Positions 1-8,793 of a stretch of 64,000 nt of DNA are shown in pieces. The stretch is taken from assembly GCF_010233585.1 (NCBI RefSeq), contig NZ_CP045997.1, positions 8,891,487 to 8,955,486 on the forward strand, in the 5' to 3' direction. The stretch comes from Spirosoma endbachense. Lineage in GTDB: Bacteria; Bacteroidota; Bacteroidia; Cytophagales; Spirosomataceae. The notes under the pieces are model-generated. The model made no database searches and was not told the DNA's origin. It saw only the letters and a program-made list of their open reading frames with translations. Made by a program: the position numbers and the translations under genes. How positions within the stretch are numbered: the stretch's first letter is position 1; each line of letters begins with the position of its first letter.

Positions 1-236
1 CTCACTTTTTGGCATACGCGACCAGTAAATCACCCTATGGTCCGTTCACGTATCAGGGTACATTCATGAAGCCAGTAACTGGCTGGACGACACACCATTC
101 CATTGTTGAATTCAAGGGAAAGTGGTATATCTTTTACCACGACGTCGAGTTATCGGGTAAAACGCATTTGCGGAATATCAAAGTACGCGAATTGAAGCGC
201 AAGCCTGATGGTTCTTTGGAAACCATTACACCCTAA
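1..236 (+). CDS. C-terminal part of a GH43-like glycoside hydrolase
   Basis: The gene enters from the left edge; the frame is open from base 3 to the TAA at 234-236, so about 77 C-terminal residues are seen. The stretch AYATSKSPYGPFTYQG, followed by TTHHSIVEFKGKWYIFYHD, is typical of the last blades of the five-bladed beta-propeller of family 43 (arabinofuranosidase/xylosidase type), where a conserved histidine and a 'WYIFYHD' strand close the propeller. The catalytic acids lie upstream of the window, so substrate cannot be judged. It faces the minus-strand SusC/SusD/deacetylase set and shares a terminator with it, so it is probably part of the same polysaccharide-utilisation region. Family assignment is by motif recall only. 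Confidence 0.75.
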   Translation, partial: HFLAYATSKSPYGPFTYQGTFMKPVTGWTTHHSIVEFKGKWYIFYHDVELSGKTHLRNIKVRELKRKPDGSLETITP

Positions 237-254
237 CGTTATACTTCTACCAAC

Positions 255-290
255 AAAAAGCTACCGTCTGAATTCAGACGATAGCTTTTT
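255..290. terminator. Bidirectional hairpin terminator
   Basis: An inverted repeat (aaaaagct...agcttttt with an inner cgtctgaattcagacg) sits between two converging genes. It has an A-run on the left and a T-run on the right, so it can act as an intrinsic terminator for both strands. Confidence 0.8.
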
Positions 291-304
291 GTTCATTGTC
301 AAAT

Positions 305-1102
305 CTATTTATGCTTCGATTGATGGGCCTTTGCGTATTGAGCCACTTCAATGAATGGCGCTACCCAGATGTCCGATTCATGCTGTTTTAGATACTGTAC
401 TAGTTTGTTGTGTTCCGCCAGCGCAACATTCAGGGAGTGTCCACCGCCGACGCCATGAAACAGGAAGACGAGCAAGGAATTCGTTTCCTGCGCTTTTTTT
501 ACTAAGTCAATCATTTGTTCACCCGACTGCCCATTGATGGCATACGATCCAATGTCGGCAAAATTGATTTCAGTGATCGGTTTCATCTCGCTTTTTGTCC
601 CTCGTGCAGCCACAAAATCACCTTCTACGGACTTGTAGTAATCCACATCGCCAATTTTAGTGTCACCACACGGATAAGCAAAAGTCCGGGCTGATTGGCC
701 ATCAAGGGTTTTGAGCAGGATGTTGGTCATCCTGATTTCGTCCGTCATCCGCTGGACGGTGTACTTGCTCAAATCGTTGGCTGGTTTCACCCATTCTCGG
801 CCGGGCCGGTCGCCAGCGCAGGGATGAAACAGCGTATGGTTGGCTAACTCATGCCCGTTAACAGCCGCTGATCGCCAGCGCGGTATATAGTTCACGAAGC
901 CGGGGAAATAGCCTGATAAATAGAACGTTCCTTTCAAACCTAACGAATCCATAACCGGAATGACATTGTCCAGATGCACCAGTAAGGCATCGTCGTAGGT
1001 GAGTGCCACCGCACATTTTTTTCCGTTCCAGACGGTAGAATTTTGCGCGAATGTCAGGGTGTGGGTGAGTAGCAATAAACTAAGTAAGGCTATTTTTTTC
1101 AT
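305..1102 (-). CDS. Secreted polysaccharide deacetylase (NodB/CE4-like)
   Basis: 265 residues beginning with a clear signal peptide (MKKIALLSLLLL...TFAQ), so it is exported. Residues from about 30 form a NodB-type fold. ALTYDDA carries the catalytic/metal aspartates, HELANHTLFHP supplies the H-x3-H-type metal ligands, FAYPCGD matches motif 3, and LLVFLFHGVG near the C-terminus is the motif with the last histidine. Such enzymes remove N- or O-acetyl groups from polysaccharides. It lies 180 bases downstream of a SusD gene on the same strand, with two hairpins between. It may be read with the SusC/D operon or separately. Acetylated xylan or chitin-type substrates are possible, but the sequence does not decide. 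Confidence 0.85.
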   Translation of the reverse strand: MKKIALLSLLLLTHTLTFAQNSTVWNGKKCAVALTYDDALLVHLDNVIPVMDSLGLKGTFYLSGYFPGFVNYIPRWRSAAVNGHELANHTLFHPCAGDRPGREWVKPANDLSKYTVQRMTDEIRMTNILLKTLDGQSARTFAYPCGDTKIGDVDYYKSVEGDFVAARGTKSEMKPITEINFADIGSYAINGQSGEQMIDLVKKAQETNSLLVFLFHGVGGGHSLNVALAEHNKLVQYLKQHESDIWVAPFIEVAQYAKAHQSKHK

Positions 1103-1155
1103 GCTATGACGCTGTAGGTTGTATCTTGTTCAGGTAACTGGATAAGCGCTTATTG

Positions 1156-1205
1156 GCTGCCTTTTGTGGTGTCGGTTTCTCAAAACCGACACCACAAAAG
1201 GCAGC
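1156..1205. repeat. 23-bp perfect inverted repeat hairpin
   Basis: A perfect 23-bp stem (1156-1178 and 1183-1205) closes a 4-nt loop, ctca. The apical part (ggttt / aaacc around a TGAG-type loop on the minus strand) resembles the apex of the palindromic repeats at 22856 and 61689, though the outer stem differs. It lies between the deacetylase and SusD genes. A dispersed palindrome or an attenuating hairpin are both possible. Confidence 0.6.
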
Positions 1206-1223
1206 TCTTTATCTATTTATTAT

Positions 1224-1258
1224 AAGAATGACACCGGGATCATCCCGGTGTCATTCTT
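1224..1258 (-). terminator. Hairpin downstream of susD-like gene
   Basis: A 16-bp stem (aagaatgacaccggga with its complement) and 3-nt loop lie 25 bases past the SusD stop codon on the minus strand. It probably ends or attenuates the susC-susD transcript ahead of the deacetylase gene. There is no long T-run. Confidence 0.6.
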
Positions 1259-1282
1259 AATCACATACCAAACACCATACGA

Positions 1283-2824
1283 TCAATAACCAGGATTCTG
1301 ACCCTTGAGGCCAATGTTGGGGTTATTGTCAATTTCCTGCTGGGGAATGGGTAGTAGCTCATGTTTGCCCTTCTGGAAGTAAGCAAGAGGCTCGGTTTTC
1401 AACTTACCAAGCTTACGCCAGCGCAAGATATCCCGATTCCGGATTTCTTCACCATTTAGCTCAATTCGGCGTTCGTGCATAATGGCAGTGAATACCTGAT
1501 CTTTTGTCGAAACCGGATAGTTCGCTGTTGGGTAAACGGGCATAGCCACACTAGCGCGATTCCGAATCATGTTCAGATAGGTAACGGCACTGGCCATATT
1601 CCCTAACTCATTTTCGCACTCGGCCATCGCCAGCAGTGTCTCGGCGTAACGCATAATACGCTGGTTAATGCCTCCCGTAGTCGAAACGCCTGCTTTGTAC
1701 ATCAGAGTAAACTTCCGCCAGCTTATTTTCTGTTCTTTGCCATCGACCATCGAACTGAAGCCATTCTGCTGAGCGTCAGTCAGGACATTCTGCCCGTTAT
1801 TGAATTTATCGCCCGTGGTATACACCGATTTAGCATAACGTGGATCAGTCTTGGCATCGCCTTTAGAGGTTTTTTCAAATTCAGCCAGCAGGCTATTCGA
1901 CGGAATGATGTTGCGCCAGCCGATACCCGAATACTCCTGAGTCCGAACGGTTTCTTCGCCACCCGAAGCGCCATCACCATCGCCACCCCAGTTAAATGTG
2001 CCGCCCGATGGTAAAAAGTTAACCTCCCAGATCGACTCTTTATTGAACTCAGTTTCTTCAATGAAATTGTCGTTATACTCATCAACCAGTTGATACGTAC
2101 CCGAGCTGATGATTTTCTGAAGCTCCGTTTTGGCATTGGCGTAATCGCCCTGTTGCATATAAACGCGGGCTAACAGCATCTGAGCCGCTCCTTTCGTGGC
2201 CCGACCCTGATTGGCAGCATCATACGTAGCAGGAAGTGCCTCCTGAGCCGCCTTCAAATCAGCAACGATAAATGCGTACACATCAGCCTCCGGCGAACGG
2301 GGTGCCGAACCGGCCAGTGAGGTAACGTAGTTTTTATACAATGGTACCCCACCCCATAGACTCACCAACTCAAAATAGGACCAGGCTCGCAGGAATTTGG
2401 CTTCTCCGGTTGCCTGAGCAGCCACACTGGCCGTTAAGGTAGACGTGGAGGCAGCCGCTTTGTCGATCACAACATTGGCCCGGTGAATGATCCGATAAGC
2501 ACCCGTCCAGACGGCACTTACCAGCGAATTACCCGTATCGTGAACACCGGTTAGCAACTGGTTACGGGGTGTTTCGAGCTGCCCTCCTCCAGCCGACACA
2601 TCGTCAGAACGAAGGTCTTCGGTAAAAAACCACTCACGCGCCACCAGGTTAGTCGATTGAAGAGCCGCGTATATGCCATTTGTGGCACTCTTTATCTGCA
2701 CATCGGTCTTAAAGTAACTATCGGTTGTAACGGCGTTCGGGTTGAGTTGATCTAAACTTTTGTCATTACACCCAATAGCAACGCTCAGTAGCAAAGCGCT
2801 GGTTAAATAATAGTGTCTTTTCAT
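1283..2824 (-). CDS. SusD/RagB-type surface glycan-binding lipoprotein
   Basis: The start is set at the ATG at 2824, because from there the protein opens with a lipoprotein signal (MKRHYYLTSALLLSVAIGC, lipobox VAIGC). The frame stays open 9 codons further upstream without adding sense. The 513-residue product has the SusD layout: an N-terminal SusD-like part (ATNGIYAALQ, LRAWSYFELVSLWGGVPL), TPR-like helices (AQMLLARVYMQQGDYANAK) and the C-terminal RagB part ending in LLPIPQQEIDNNPN and NPGY. SusD proteins cap the SusC transporter and capture oligosaccharides at the cell surface. The susC-like partner ends 35 bases upstream on the same strand. The ligand is unknown; the GH43-like neighbour points to a hemicellulose or pectin side chain. 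Confidence 0.93.
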   Translation of the reverse strand: MKRHYYLTSALLLSVAIGCNDKSLDQLNPNAVTTDSYFKTDVQIKSATNGIYAALQSTNLVAREWFFTEDLRSDDVSAGGGQLETPRNQLLTGVHDTGNSLVSAVWTGAYRIIHRANVVIDKAAASTSTLTASVAAQATGEAKFLRAWSYFELVSLWGGVPLYKNYVTSLAGSAPRSPEADVYAFIVADLKAAQEALPATYDAANQGRATKGAAQMLLARVYMQQGDYANAKTELQKIISSGTYQLVDEYNDNFIEETEFNKESIWEVNFLPSGGTFNWGGDGDGASGGEETVRTQEYSGIGWRNIIPSNSLLAEFEKTSKGDAKTDPRYAKSVYTTGDKFNNGQNVLTDAQQNGFSSMVDGKEQKISWRKFTLMYKAGVSTTGGINQRIMRYAETLLAMAECENELGNMASAVTYLNMIRNRASVAMPVYPTANYPVSTKDQVFTAIMHERRIELNGEEIRNRDILRWRKLGKLKTEPLAYFQKGKHELLPIPQQEIDNNPNIGLKGQNPGY

Positions 2825-2859
2825 GGAAATAATAGGAGTTGAGGTCGTCAAAAAACCAA

Positions 2860-5800
2860 TTAGAACGTAAGCTGAAGTCCCGCCAGGAACGTGCGTGCCT
2901 GCGGATAGCTGGCATAGTCGATACCGCTCCGTAGCAGTGTTCCATTGCGGGAACCAATTTCCGGATCGTAGCCCGTGTATTTGGTCAGTGTCAGCAGGTT
3001 CTGGGTTGAAACGTATACCCGAACTTTGCTAACGACCCCGTTTGTGAGCCCACCCAGCACCTTGACCGGAATCGAATAACCAATCGTCAGATTCTTGATC
3101 CGCATGTACGAGCCATCTTCAAGGAAGCGGTCAGATGTGCGGCTGTTGTTGTTAGGATCGCCACTAACTGCCCTGGGAACATCGGTATTGGTGTTGGTTG
3201 GTGTCCAGGCATTCAAAACGGCCGTGCCTGCATTGAACAGGCGAAGCATTCCCTGCGTAACGACCTTTGTGCCATTGTAAATCTTATTGCCCTGAACGCC
3301 TTGCAGATAGAGCGTAAAGTCGAAGTTTTTATACGTACCGCTGAAGTTAGCTCCGTAGTTAAATTTAGGCAGATAGCTTCCCAGATAGGTCCGGTCATTG
3401 GCGTCAATTTTACCATCGCCATTGAGGTCTTTAAACTTGATATCACCGGGTGCCGCTTTATCCTGATACAGAGTTTTGTCGTTGCCATCGACAGCATTCG
3501 CTGTATTAATGGCAGCCTGATCCTGGAAAATGCCATCTACCTGCCAGCCGTAGAACGACTGAATGGGCTGCCCAACTTCAGTTTTGGTGATATCGAATCC
3601 GCCATAATCAGCATTCTGGCCCGCATAGATGGACGCCGTTGGTGTAGCCAGACTCAACACCCGGTTGCGGGTGATTCCGACATTAGCCGATACGTTCCCC
3701 CGGAAATCACCCTTTGCGTAATTATAACCTGCCTGGAACTCGTACCCCCAGTTTTTCATGCTCCCAATGTTCGCAACCGGCGCATTGGTGTACCCAATGG
3801 AATTGGGAATGGGAACCGCCAGAATAAGCCCATCGGTAAACCGGTTGTATACTTCGCCGGTGAAGGTAATTCGATTATTGAATAAGCCTACGTCCACGCC
3901 CACATTGACCATGTCGGTGGTTTCCCACTTCAGTTCGGTATTGCCTAATGAGTTGAAATAAGAGCCTAAACTGTTGGCGCTGCCAAAGGGATAGGCGGTA
4001 GCATCTGCCTGCACCAGCGACTGCCAGGCGTAGTTGTTAATGCCATTGAATCCGGTTCTGCCGTAACTGGCCCGTAGTTTCAACTCCGACAACTGTGGCA
4101 TACCTTTCATAAAGCCCTCCTGGTTAATACGCCAGCCCACGGAAGCCGATGGGAAGTTACCCCACTTGTTGCCTGGAGCAAATAAGGAGGAGCCATCCCG
4201 GCGAATCGAGGCACTCAGCAGGTATTTACCTTCGTAATCATAATTAACACGACCCACGTACGATATCAGGTCCGTTTCGGCCCGCGTGCTGGTTATCGAA
4301 GGATTGCTAACGCCCTGAATCACATCGAGATCGTTATTAGGCCGGGTACCCGAACCTGTCAGACCGGTAGACAGCACCTTTTGGGTTTCTGCCACTGCCA
4401 GTACGCTGAGGGAGTGTTTCCCAAAGGTTTTATCAAACGAAAGCTGATTGGTGATTACCTGAGAGATGTTTGTATTACGCACCTGCGAAACCGTTGCTGA
4501 GGTACGCTGAACGTATCCATCGTTGTAAATCGGATTAAAAGTGCTCCCGTTTGTAAAGCCCAGATCGACCCCGTAATTAAAGCGGTATTTCAGAAAACTG
4601 GTCAGCCTGACATCGGCATAGACCGTGGCGAAGGCTTTCAGGAACTTAGTCCGGGTAACGTCCATGGTCAGGGCGCGGAGCGGGTTTTCCGGGTCAGAGC
4701 CATCGAGCGCGGTGGGTGCACTAAATCCACCTACTTTCGTGGGATCAGTTGTTGGCCAGTAGGGCATCATGCGGATGGCATGCATCAACTGCGACCGATC
4801 GGCAGATGGCTCTGCCCGCTGGTTGCTGTATGCGGCTGTCAGTGTCTGACCAATCGTCAGAAATTTAGCGACCTGGTGGTCAGAATTTAACCGTAACGAA
4901 CCCCGTTCAAAATCGGTGCCCTTCATAATGCCATTCTGTTTGAAGTAGCTCCCCGATGCGAAGAAGCGGGAAACGGCATTTCCTCCCGACAAGGAAAGCT
5001 GATGCTGGGCTATTGGCGCGTTCCGGAAAAGTTCGTTTTGCCAGTTCGTTTCAGTTTGGGCAAAGGTTTGCGTTGCCCCAGCGTAAATAGGTTGGTTCAG
5101 GTCGCTCAGGCGGCCCGGTGTGGGGATACCCGCATTTGAGGTCAGGGCTTTGGCATATTGCACATACTGATCCCTGTTGAGCACATCGACTTTATGCCAG
5201 GCACTCTGCGTACCGACGTACGAGTCCAGCGAAATGCGAATTTTACTATCCCGACCACCTTTTTTGGTTGTAATCAGGATCACACCATTCGAAGCCCTCG
5301 ATCCATAAATAGCAGCCGAACTGGCATCTTTGAGTACTTCGAGTGATTCGATATCATTGGTATTGAAGCTATTCAGATCGCCCGTCGGTACGCCGTCGAT
5401 GACGTAGAGCGGTCCTGATGCATAGTTAATCGACCCGATTCCCCGGATCTGTACAATAGGCGAGCTACCCGGTCCGCCATTGTTGACAACCGATACCCCC
5501 GGCACTCGTCCCTGCAAGGCTGACGTAACATTAGGAACTGGCAGGGCCGTTAATTCTTTCGGCGTTACGGTCGAAACGGCTCCTGTCAGCGACGACCGCC
5601 TTTGAGTACCGTAACCTACCACGACGACTTCTTCCAGTGAGCCAGCATCTCCTTCCAGCGATACATTGATTGTTGACTGATTGTTGACCGCAATTTCCTG
5701 TTTTTTATAACCAATGTAGCTGAATACTAACACCGCGTTTCCATTCGGAACATCAATTCGATAAGCACCCCGAGCATCACTGGCGGTGCCGCGTGTCGTG

Positions 5801-5991
5801 CCTCTAATCTGGATATTGACACCGACTAAAGGACTTCCTTTTTCGTCGAGTACGGTACCTGTAATCGATTTGTCGGCAGATGCGTTTTGTGCCTTTACGC
5901 TCAAAGTAAAGATTGCTATGAGCACTAACTGATAGAGCCCATGTCGCAAAAAAATACGCAGTAAGCCACGTAATTGTAGTTGATTAACCAT
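2860..5991 (-). CDS. SusC/RagA-type TonB-dependent transporter
   Basis: The start is taken at the ATG at 5991. A TTG 33 bases upstream extends the frame but would put extra residues before the signal sequence. The 1043-residue product has a signal region ending near KAQ, a carboxypeptidase-D-like domain (ITGTVLDEKGSPLVGVNI), the SusC signature EEVVVVGYGTQ, a plug (VPGVSVVNNGGPG, YVIDGVP, LKDASSAAIYGSRASNGVI) and a barrel ending in LAGLQLTF. There is no STN domain, so no direct FecR-type signalling is expected. It imports oligosaccharides across the outer membrane using TonB energy, with the SusD encoded 35 bases downstream. Several hundred bases of non-coding DNA lie upstream, where its promoter should be. 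Confidence 0.95.
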   Translation of the reverse strand: MVNQLQLRGLLRIFLRHGLYQLVLIAIFTLSVKAQNASADKSITGTVLDEKGSPLVGVNIQIRGTTRGTASDARGAYRIDVPNGNAVLVFSYIGYKKQEIAVNNQSTINVSLEGDAGSLEEVVVVGYGTQRRSSLTGAVSTVTPKELTALPVPNVTSALQGRVPGVSVVNNGGPGSSPIVQIRGIGSINYASGPLYVIDGVPTGDLNSFNTNDIESLEVLKDASSAAIYGSRASNGVILITTKKGGRDSKIRISLDSYVGTQSAWHKVDVLNRDQYVQYAKALTSNAGIPTPGRLSDLNQPIYAGATQTFAQTETNWQNELFRNAPIAQHQLSLSGGNAVSRFFASGSYFKQNGIMKGTDFERGSLRLNSDHQVAKFLTIGQTLTAAYSNQRAEPSADRSQLMHAIRMMPYWPTTDPTKVGGFSAPTALDGSDPENPLRALTMDVTRTKFLKAFATVYADVRLTSFLKYRFNYGVDLGFTNGSTFNPIYNDGYVQRTSATVSQVRNTNISQVITNQLSFDKTFGKHSLSVLAVAETQKVLSTGLTGSGTRPNNDLDVIQGVSNPSITSTRAETDLISYVGRVNYDYEGKYLLSASIRRDGSSLFAPGNKWGNFPSASVGWRINQEGFMKGMPQLSELKLRASYGRTGFNGINNYAWQSLVQADATAYPFGSANSLGSYFNSLGNTELKWETTDMVNVGVDVGLFNNRITFTGEVYNRFTDGLILAVPIPNSIGYTNAPVANIGSMKNWGYEFQAGYNYAKGDFRGNVSANVGITRNRVLSLATPTASIYAGQNADYGGFDITKTEVGQPIQSFYGWQVDGIFQDQAAINTANAVDGNDKTLYQDKAAPGDIKFKDLNGDGKIDANDRTYLGSYLPKFNYGANFSGTYKNFDFTLYLQGVQGNKIYNGTKVVTQGMLRLFNAGTAVLNAWTPTNTNTDVPRAVSGDPNNNSRTSDRFLEDGSYMRIKNLTIGYSIPVKVLGGLTNGVVSKVRVYVSTQNLLTLTKYTGYDPEIGSRNGTLLRSGIDYASYPQARTFLAGLQLTF

Positions 5992-6665
5992 AATCTTTAA
6001 GGGTTTTTGGTTTAGTAATGGCAAAAAAAAATCCTGAATCCCAGGTCGGACGGTTTTCGCAGGAGCAATAAGGATGTGTTTGTAAGTCAGTACTAGTAGC
6101 GCATTGCTGACTCTTTTTAGGCTGATACGTTTTTTTTCATAGGCTCTTGGAAGGGGTTAAAAGAGGGAATAGGTTTGTTTGGATAGTTATAGTGAGTTGA
6201 GAAGGTTATTCGGCAATGCTACGTATACTGGTTAATCGTAATTTGTATTTTTTTTAACTCGTTTATATCAGACCCAAGCTACTGGTAACTAAAGTCAACT
6301 ACAGGGGTCTATATACTAGAGAAATAAAGGATAAAATTGATGAAGAAGTATAAATACCGACTCTCCGATTGGTACTATTATTACTTATCTAAATGCAAAT
6401 AGCAGAATAAGATTTTAATTTGCAACCGATTGCATAATTTTTGTAGAAATTATGTTTTTCCTAGTTTAACAGGTTTGAGGAGACTTTCTTATTCGGTTCA
6501 CTTCGCGATTTGCTAACCAGTGAATTAGGTAGCCAGGTTACACTCCATTATCATTGACGCCTTCGTGCTGCAATCCCCAATTTAGAGTCAATTGGTAGTA
6601 AAATCAGTGGCCAAAAAGTATCGATCGGATCAAAAAAATCGACTGGGGAGCGGTTGGAGACAATT
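5992..6665. other. Non-coding divergent region upstream of susC-like and HPP genes
   Basis: No convincing gene is seen in these roughly 670 bases. The stretch is AT-rich from about 6230 to 6470. It should hold the susC-like promoter on the minus strand; I could not find an exact TAnnTTTG -7 box there. Most of it is unexplained. Confidence 0.6.
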
Positions 6666-6713
6666 AAATAACGGCATAAAATATGATCTACATCATATTT
6701 TATGCCGTTATTT
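6666..6713. promoter_or_regulatory. 22-bp palindrome with FNR/CRP-type core TGAT-N4-ATCA
   Basis: Two perfect 22-bp arms (6666-6687 and 6692-6713) flank ctac. The centre reads TGATCTACATCA, the TGAT-N4-ATCA layout used by FNR-type regulators. It ends about 55 bases before the HPP gene start, and the second gene of that pair encodes a Crp/Fnr regulator. An autoregulatory operator is the simplest reading. A plain hairpin is the alternative. Confidence 0.6.
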
Positions 6714-6767
6714 GCATCCTGATTCCCTGTAAGGATAGTTTTAATAAATGTATTGGTACCTCTCGTT

Positions 6768-7415
6768 GTGAAAAAAAGAATTGAACGTCGTTATCGGATT
6801 GCCCGCTATGTCATCTATCGTCAAACTATTCTGGAACCAGTAGACCATTTCTGGACTTTCCTGGGTGCATTTACGGCCATTGCGGCAATCGGTTTACTTC
6901 AGCAATCTCGCTTTACGCAGCAGGACGATGTATTTCTGATTGGTTCATTTGGTGCATCCTGCGTATTGATCTTCGGAGCAACCAATAGTCCGCTGGCACA
7001 GCCCAGAAATTTAGTGGGCGGCCATCTTTTGGCTTCACTAATTGGGGTTGCCATTCATAAGCTGGTCCCAGACCAGATTTGGCTATCCTCGGCGTTGGCC
7101 GTTTCATTGTCCATCGTTTGTATGCAAATGACCAAAACCATGCATCCGCCAGCCGGAGCTACTGCGCTCATTGCTAACATTGGTTCTGAAAAAATCAAAA
7201 GCCTGGGATTTGGCTATTCGTTAACACCCGTCATGACGGGTGTTCTAATTTTATTGCTTATCGCTCTGATTGTCAATAATATCCCTTCCAGTCGATCGTA
7301 TCCGGCTGCACCCTGGCGCTGGCGGAAAACAGCCGGAAAGAAAAAGCATAGGCATGACCAGACACAACGACAGGATGCGGCAACGATGGACGTAGCGCAA
7401 ATGACTTCAGAATGA
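6768..7415 (+). CDS. HPP-family integral membrane protein
   Basis: Four to five hydrophobic segments (TFLGAFTAIAAIGLLQQS, VFLIGSFGASCVLIFGA, LLASLIGVAIHKLV, LALAV-type segments, MTGVLILLLIALIV) and the family hallmark TMHPPAGATALIA identify an HPP protein; SPLAQPRNLVGGH is also typical. Some plant and cyanobacterial HPP proteins move nitrite; the role here is not known. The C-terminus is basic and hydrophilic. No ATG is in frame: the candidates are GTG 6768 (used here) and TTG 6753. A 7-codon ATG frame (6748-6771) ends across the GTG. The stop overlaps the Crp/Fnr start by 4 bases (ATGA), so the two genes are translationally coupled. Confidence 0.85.
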   Translation: MKKRIERRYRIARYVIYRQTILEPVDHFWTFLGAFTAIAAIGLLQQSRFTQQDDVFLIGSFGASCVLIFGATNSPLAQPRNLVGGHLLASLIGVAIHKLVPDQIWLSSALAVSLSIVCMQMTKTMHPPAGATALIANIGSEKIKSLGFGYSLTPVMTGVLILLLIALIVNNIPSSRSYPAAPWRWRKTAGKKKHRHDQTQRQDAATMDVAQMTSE

Positions 7416-8107
7416 AGAAAAGTCGAACAGAGTGTGATCTGCGTAGCTGCCTGTTTTGTACGGCCGGGAAGGACGATTGGCAGGCCGTTGTTCGGGCCAA
7501 CCGCAAAATACTGCATGTCAAAAAAGGTGACTTGATTTTTGCGGAGGGAACTCCGGTTACCGGGGTTTATTTTGTTTATAAAGGCATCGTAAAAATCCAC
7601 AAGCAGTGGGCTCGCCACAAGCAGTTGATTCTCAATTTTGCCCGATCGGGCGAAATGATTGGCTATCGTGGTCTGGGGGAAGAGCCAATTTTTCCGGTAT
7701 CGGCGACAGTCCTGCAAGATGCTGCCATCTGCTACATTGAGCTGCCTTTTTTTGAATCCTCACTTGAGACTAACCACATCCTTACGCATGCGTTGATGAA
7801 GTTTTTTGCCAATGCCTTACAAGCTGCTGAAAAACGTATGCGCGATCTGGCGCTCATGGATGTGAAGGGACGAGTGGCAGAAACCCTGTTGATGCTGGAG
7901 CGAAAGTTTGGCACCGATGCTGCTGGTTTTATCGATGTTAGCCTGAAGCAGCAGGACATGGCCGCCTATGCCGGAACAACCTACGAAACGTTTTTTCGAA
8001 TGCTCCACGAACTGAAAGCGGAAACGATTATTGAACAGAAAGGCAAACGGATACTCATTCTGGATCAGAATCAGCTGACCCGTTTTATACAGGTAACACC
8101 AGCATAA
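7412..8107 (+). CDS. Crp/Fnr-family transcription regulator with FNR-like cysteines
   Basis: 231 residues: an N-terminal cyclic-nucleotide-binding-like beta-roll (KKGDLIFAEGTPVTGVYFV, PVSATVLQDAAICYIE), a long dimer helix, and a C-terminal winged helix (LKQQDMAAYAGTTYETFFRM, then ETIIEQKGKRILI). Cysteines lie at positions 8, 13, 16 and 107. The spacing from the last N-terminal cysteine to the distal one (91) is close to that in E. coli FNR (29 to 122), where four cysteines hold an oxygen-sensitive 4Fe-4S cluster. A redox or oxygen/NO sensor is therefore plausible; the residues that bind cAMP in CRP are not evident. It overlaps the HPP gene by 4 bases and may bind the palindrome at 6666-6713. 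Confidence 0.88.
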   Translation: MKKSRTECDLRSCLFCTAGKDDWQAVVRANRKILHVKKGDLIFAEGTPVTGVYFVYKGIVKIHKQWARHKQLILNFARSGEMIGYRGLGEEPIFPVSATVLQDAAICYIELPFFESSLETNHILTHALMKFFANALQAAEKRMRDLALMDVKGRVAETLLMLERKFGTDAAGFIDVSLKQQDMAAYAGTTYETFFRMLHELKAETIIEQKGKRILILDQNQLTRFIQVTPA

Positions 8108-8179
8108 AATTGCTGTTCATCAATTCACAGGCTGTTGTTTAGGCCGTTTTTAGGCGTAATGGCAACCATTGGCTTTGTA

Positions 8180-8581
8180 TTATGGAAAGTAGGTCTGCTT
8201 ACAAAGCGATAAATACGTTTTCCAGTCATTGACGCTAAACGGTTTAAACGTAAATGAAGCCGCACTGAATGCATAGGAAGCCACAACATCGCAGGGTAAT
8301 TGTGCGACAGTTAGAATAACGACCGGTACTTGTTGCATTTCATCACGCGCCCGTAAAAAGGCCAGAAAATTCAGTTCATTCGCACTATCCTGCATATTGA
8401 TATCCAGCAAAACCAGGTTAATGCTTTCTTTATTGACCTCCTTCAAATACGTTTTGGCTTCGTTCGCACATAAAAACTGCCGGAACGTAGCTTCTGGAAA
8501 GGAACAAGCTGAAGCCTGACCTAAGGTCTCGGCTAATGCCCTATCCTCACTGATGACTATGATAGAAATTAAAGACGGCAT
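8180..8581 (-). CDS. Stand-alone CheY-like receiver domain
   Basis: The start is set at the ATG at 8581; the longer frame adds a cysteine-rich tail that does not look like protein. The 133-residue product is a single receiver domain with all key residues: acidic pair E12/D13 (VISEDRA), phospho-acceptor D60 (LVLLDINMQD), T91 (VVILTVA) and K113 (FTFKPFSV). It has no output domain. The NELNFL stretch after the aspartate resembles receivers of the Rcp1/phytochrome-partner type. It is divergent from the LytS-type kinase at 8794, which has no response regulator of its own, so the two may be partners (inference). Confidence 0.85.
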   Translation of the reverse strand: MPSLISIIVISEDRALAETLGQASACSFPEATFRQFLCANEAKTYLKEVNKESINLVLLDINMQDSANELNFLAFLRARDEMQQVPVVILTVAQLPCDVVASYAFSAASFTFKPFSVNDWKTYLSLCKQTYFP

Positions 8582-8793
8582 GGTGTCAAAAGAGTAGAAA
8601 ATCAGGATGTTGTTTTGCCTTGAACCAAAACAAGTAAAACCATAAAAGCAGCCAATATTAACCGCATAACTATCTTTTTGACTCACTCTATAAATTAAGC
8701 AATCGGTTCAATTTTTGATTCATCTTATTTTGCGTAATTGCTTCATTTATTCAGCTAAATTACTGGTCCCCAAAAGGGCGTCTACATTTGCAC

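Noticed and set aside
3301..3885. 194-codon open frame on + strand inside the first susC-like gene
   Set aside because: It is antisense to a well-supported SusC coding sequence, lacks motifs and reads as a shadow of the real frame.
7214..7717. 167-codon minus-strand frame across the HPP and Crp/Fnr junction
   Set aside because: It crosses two supported genes and has no domain signature.
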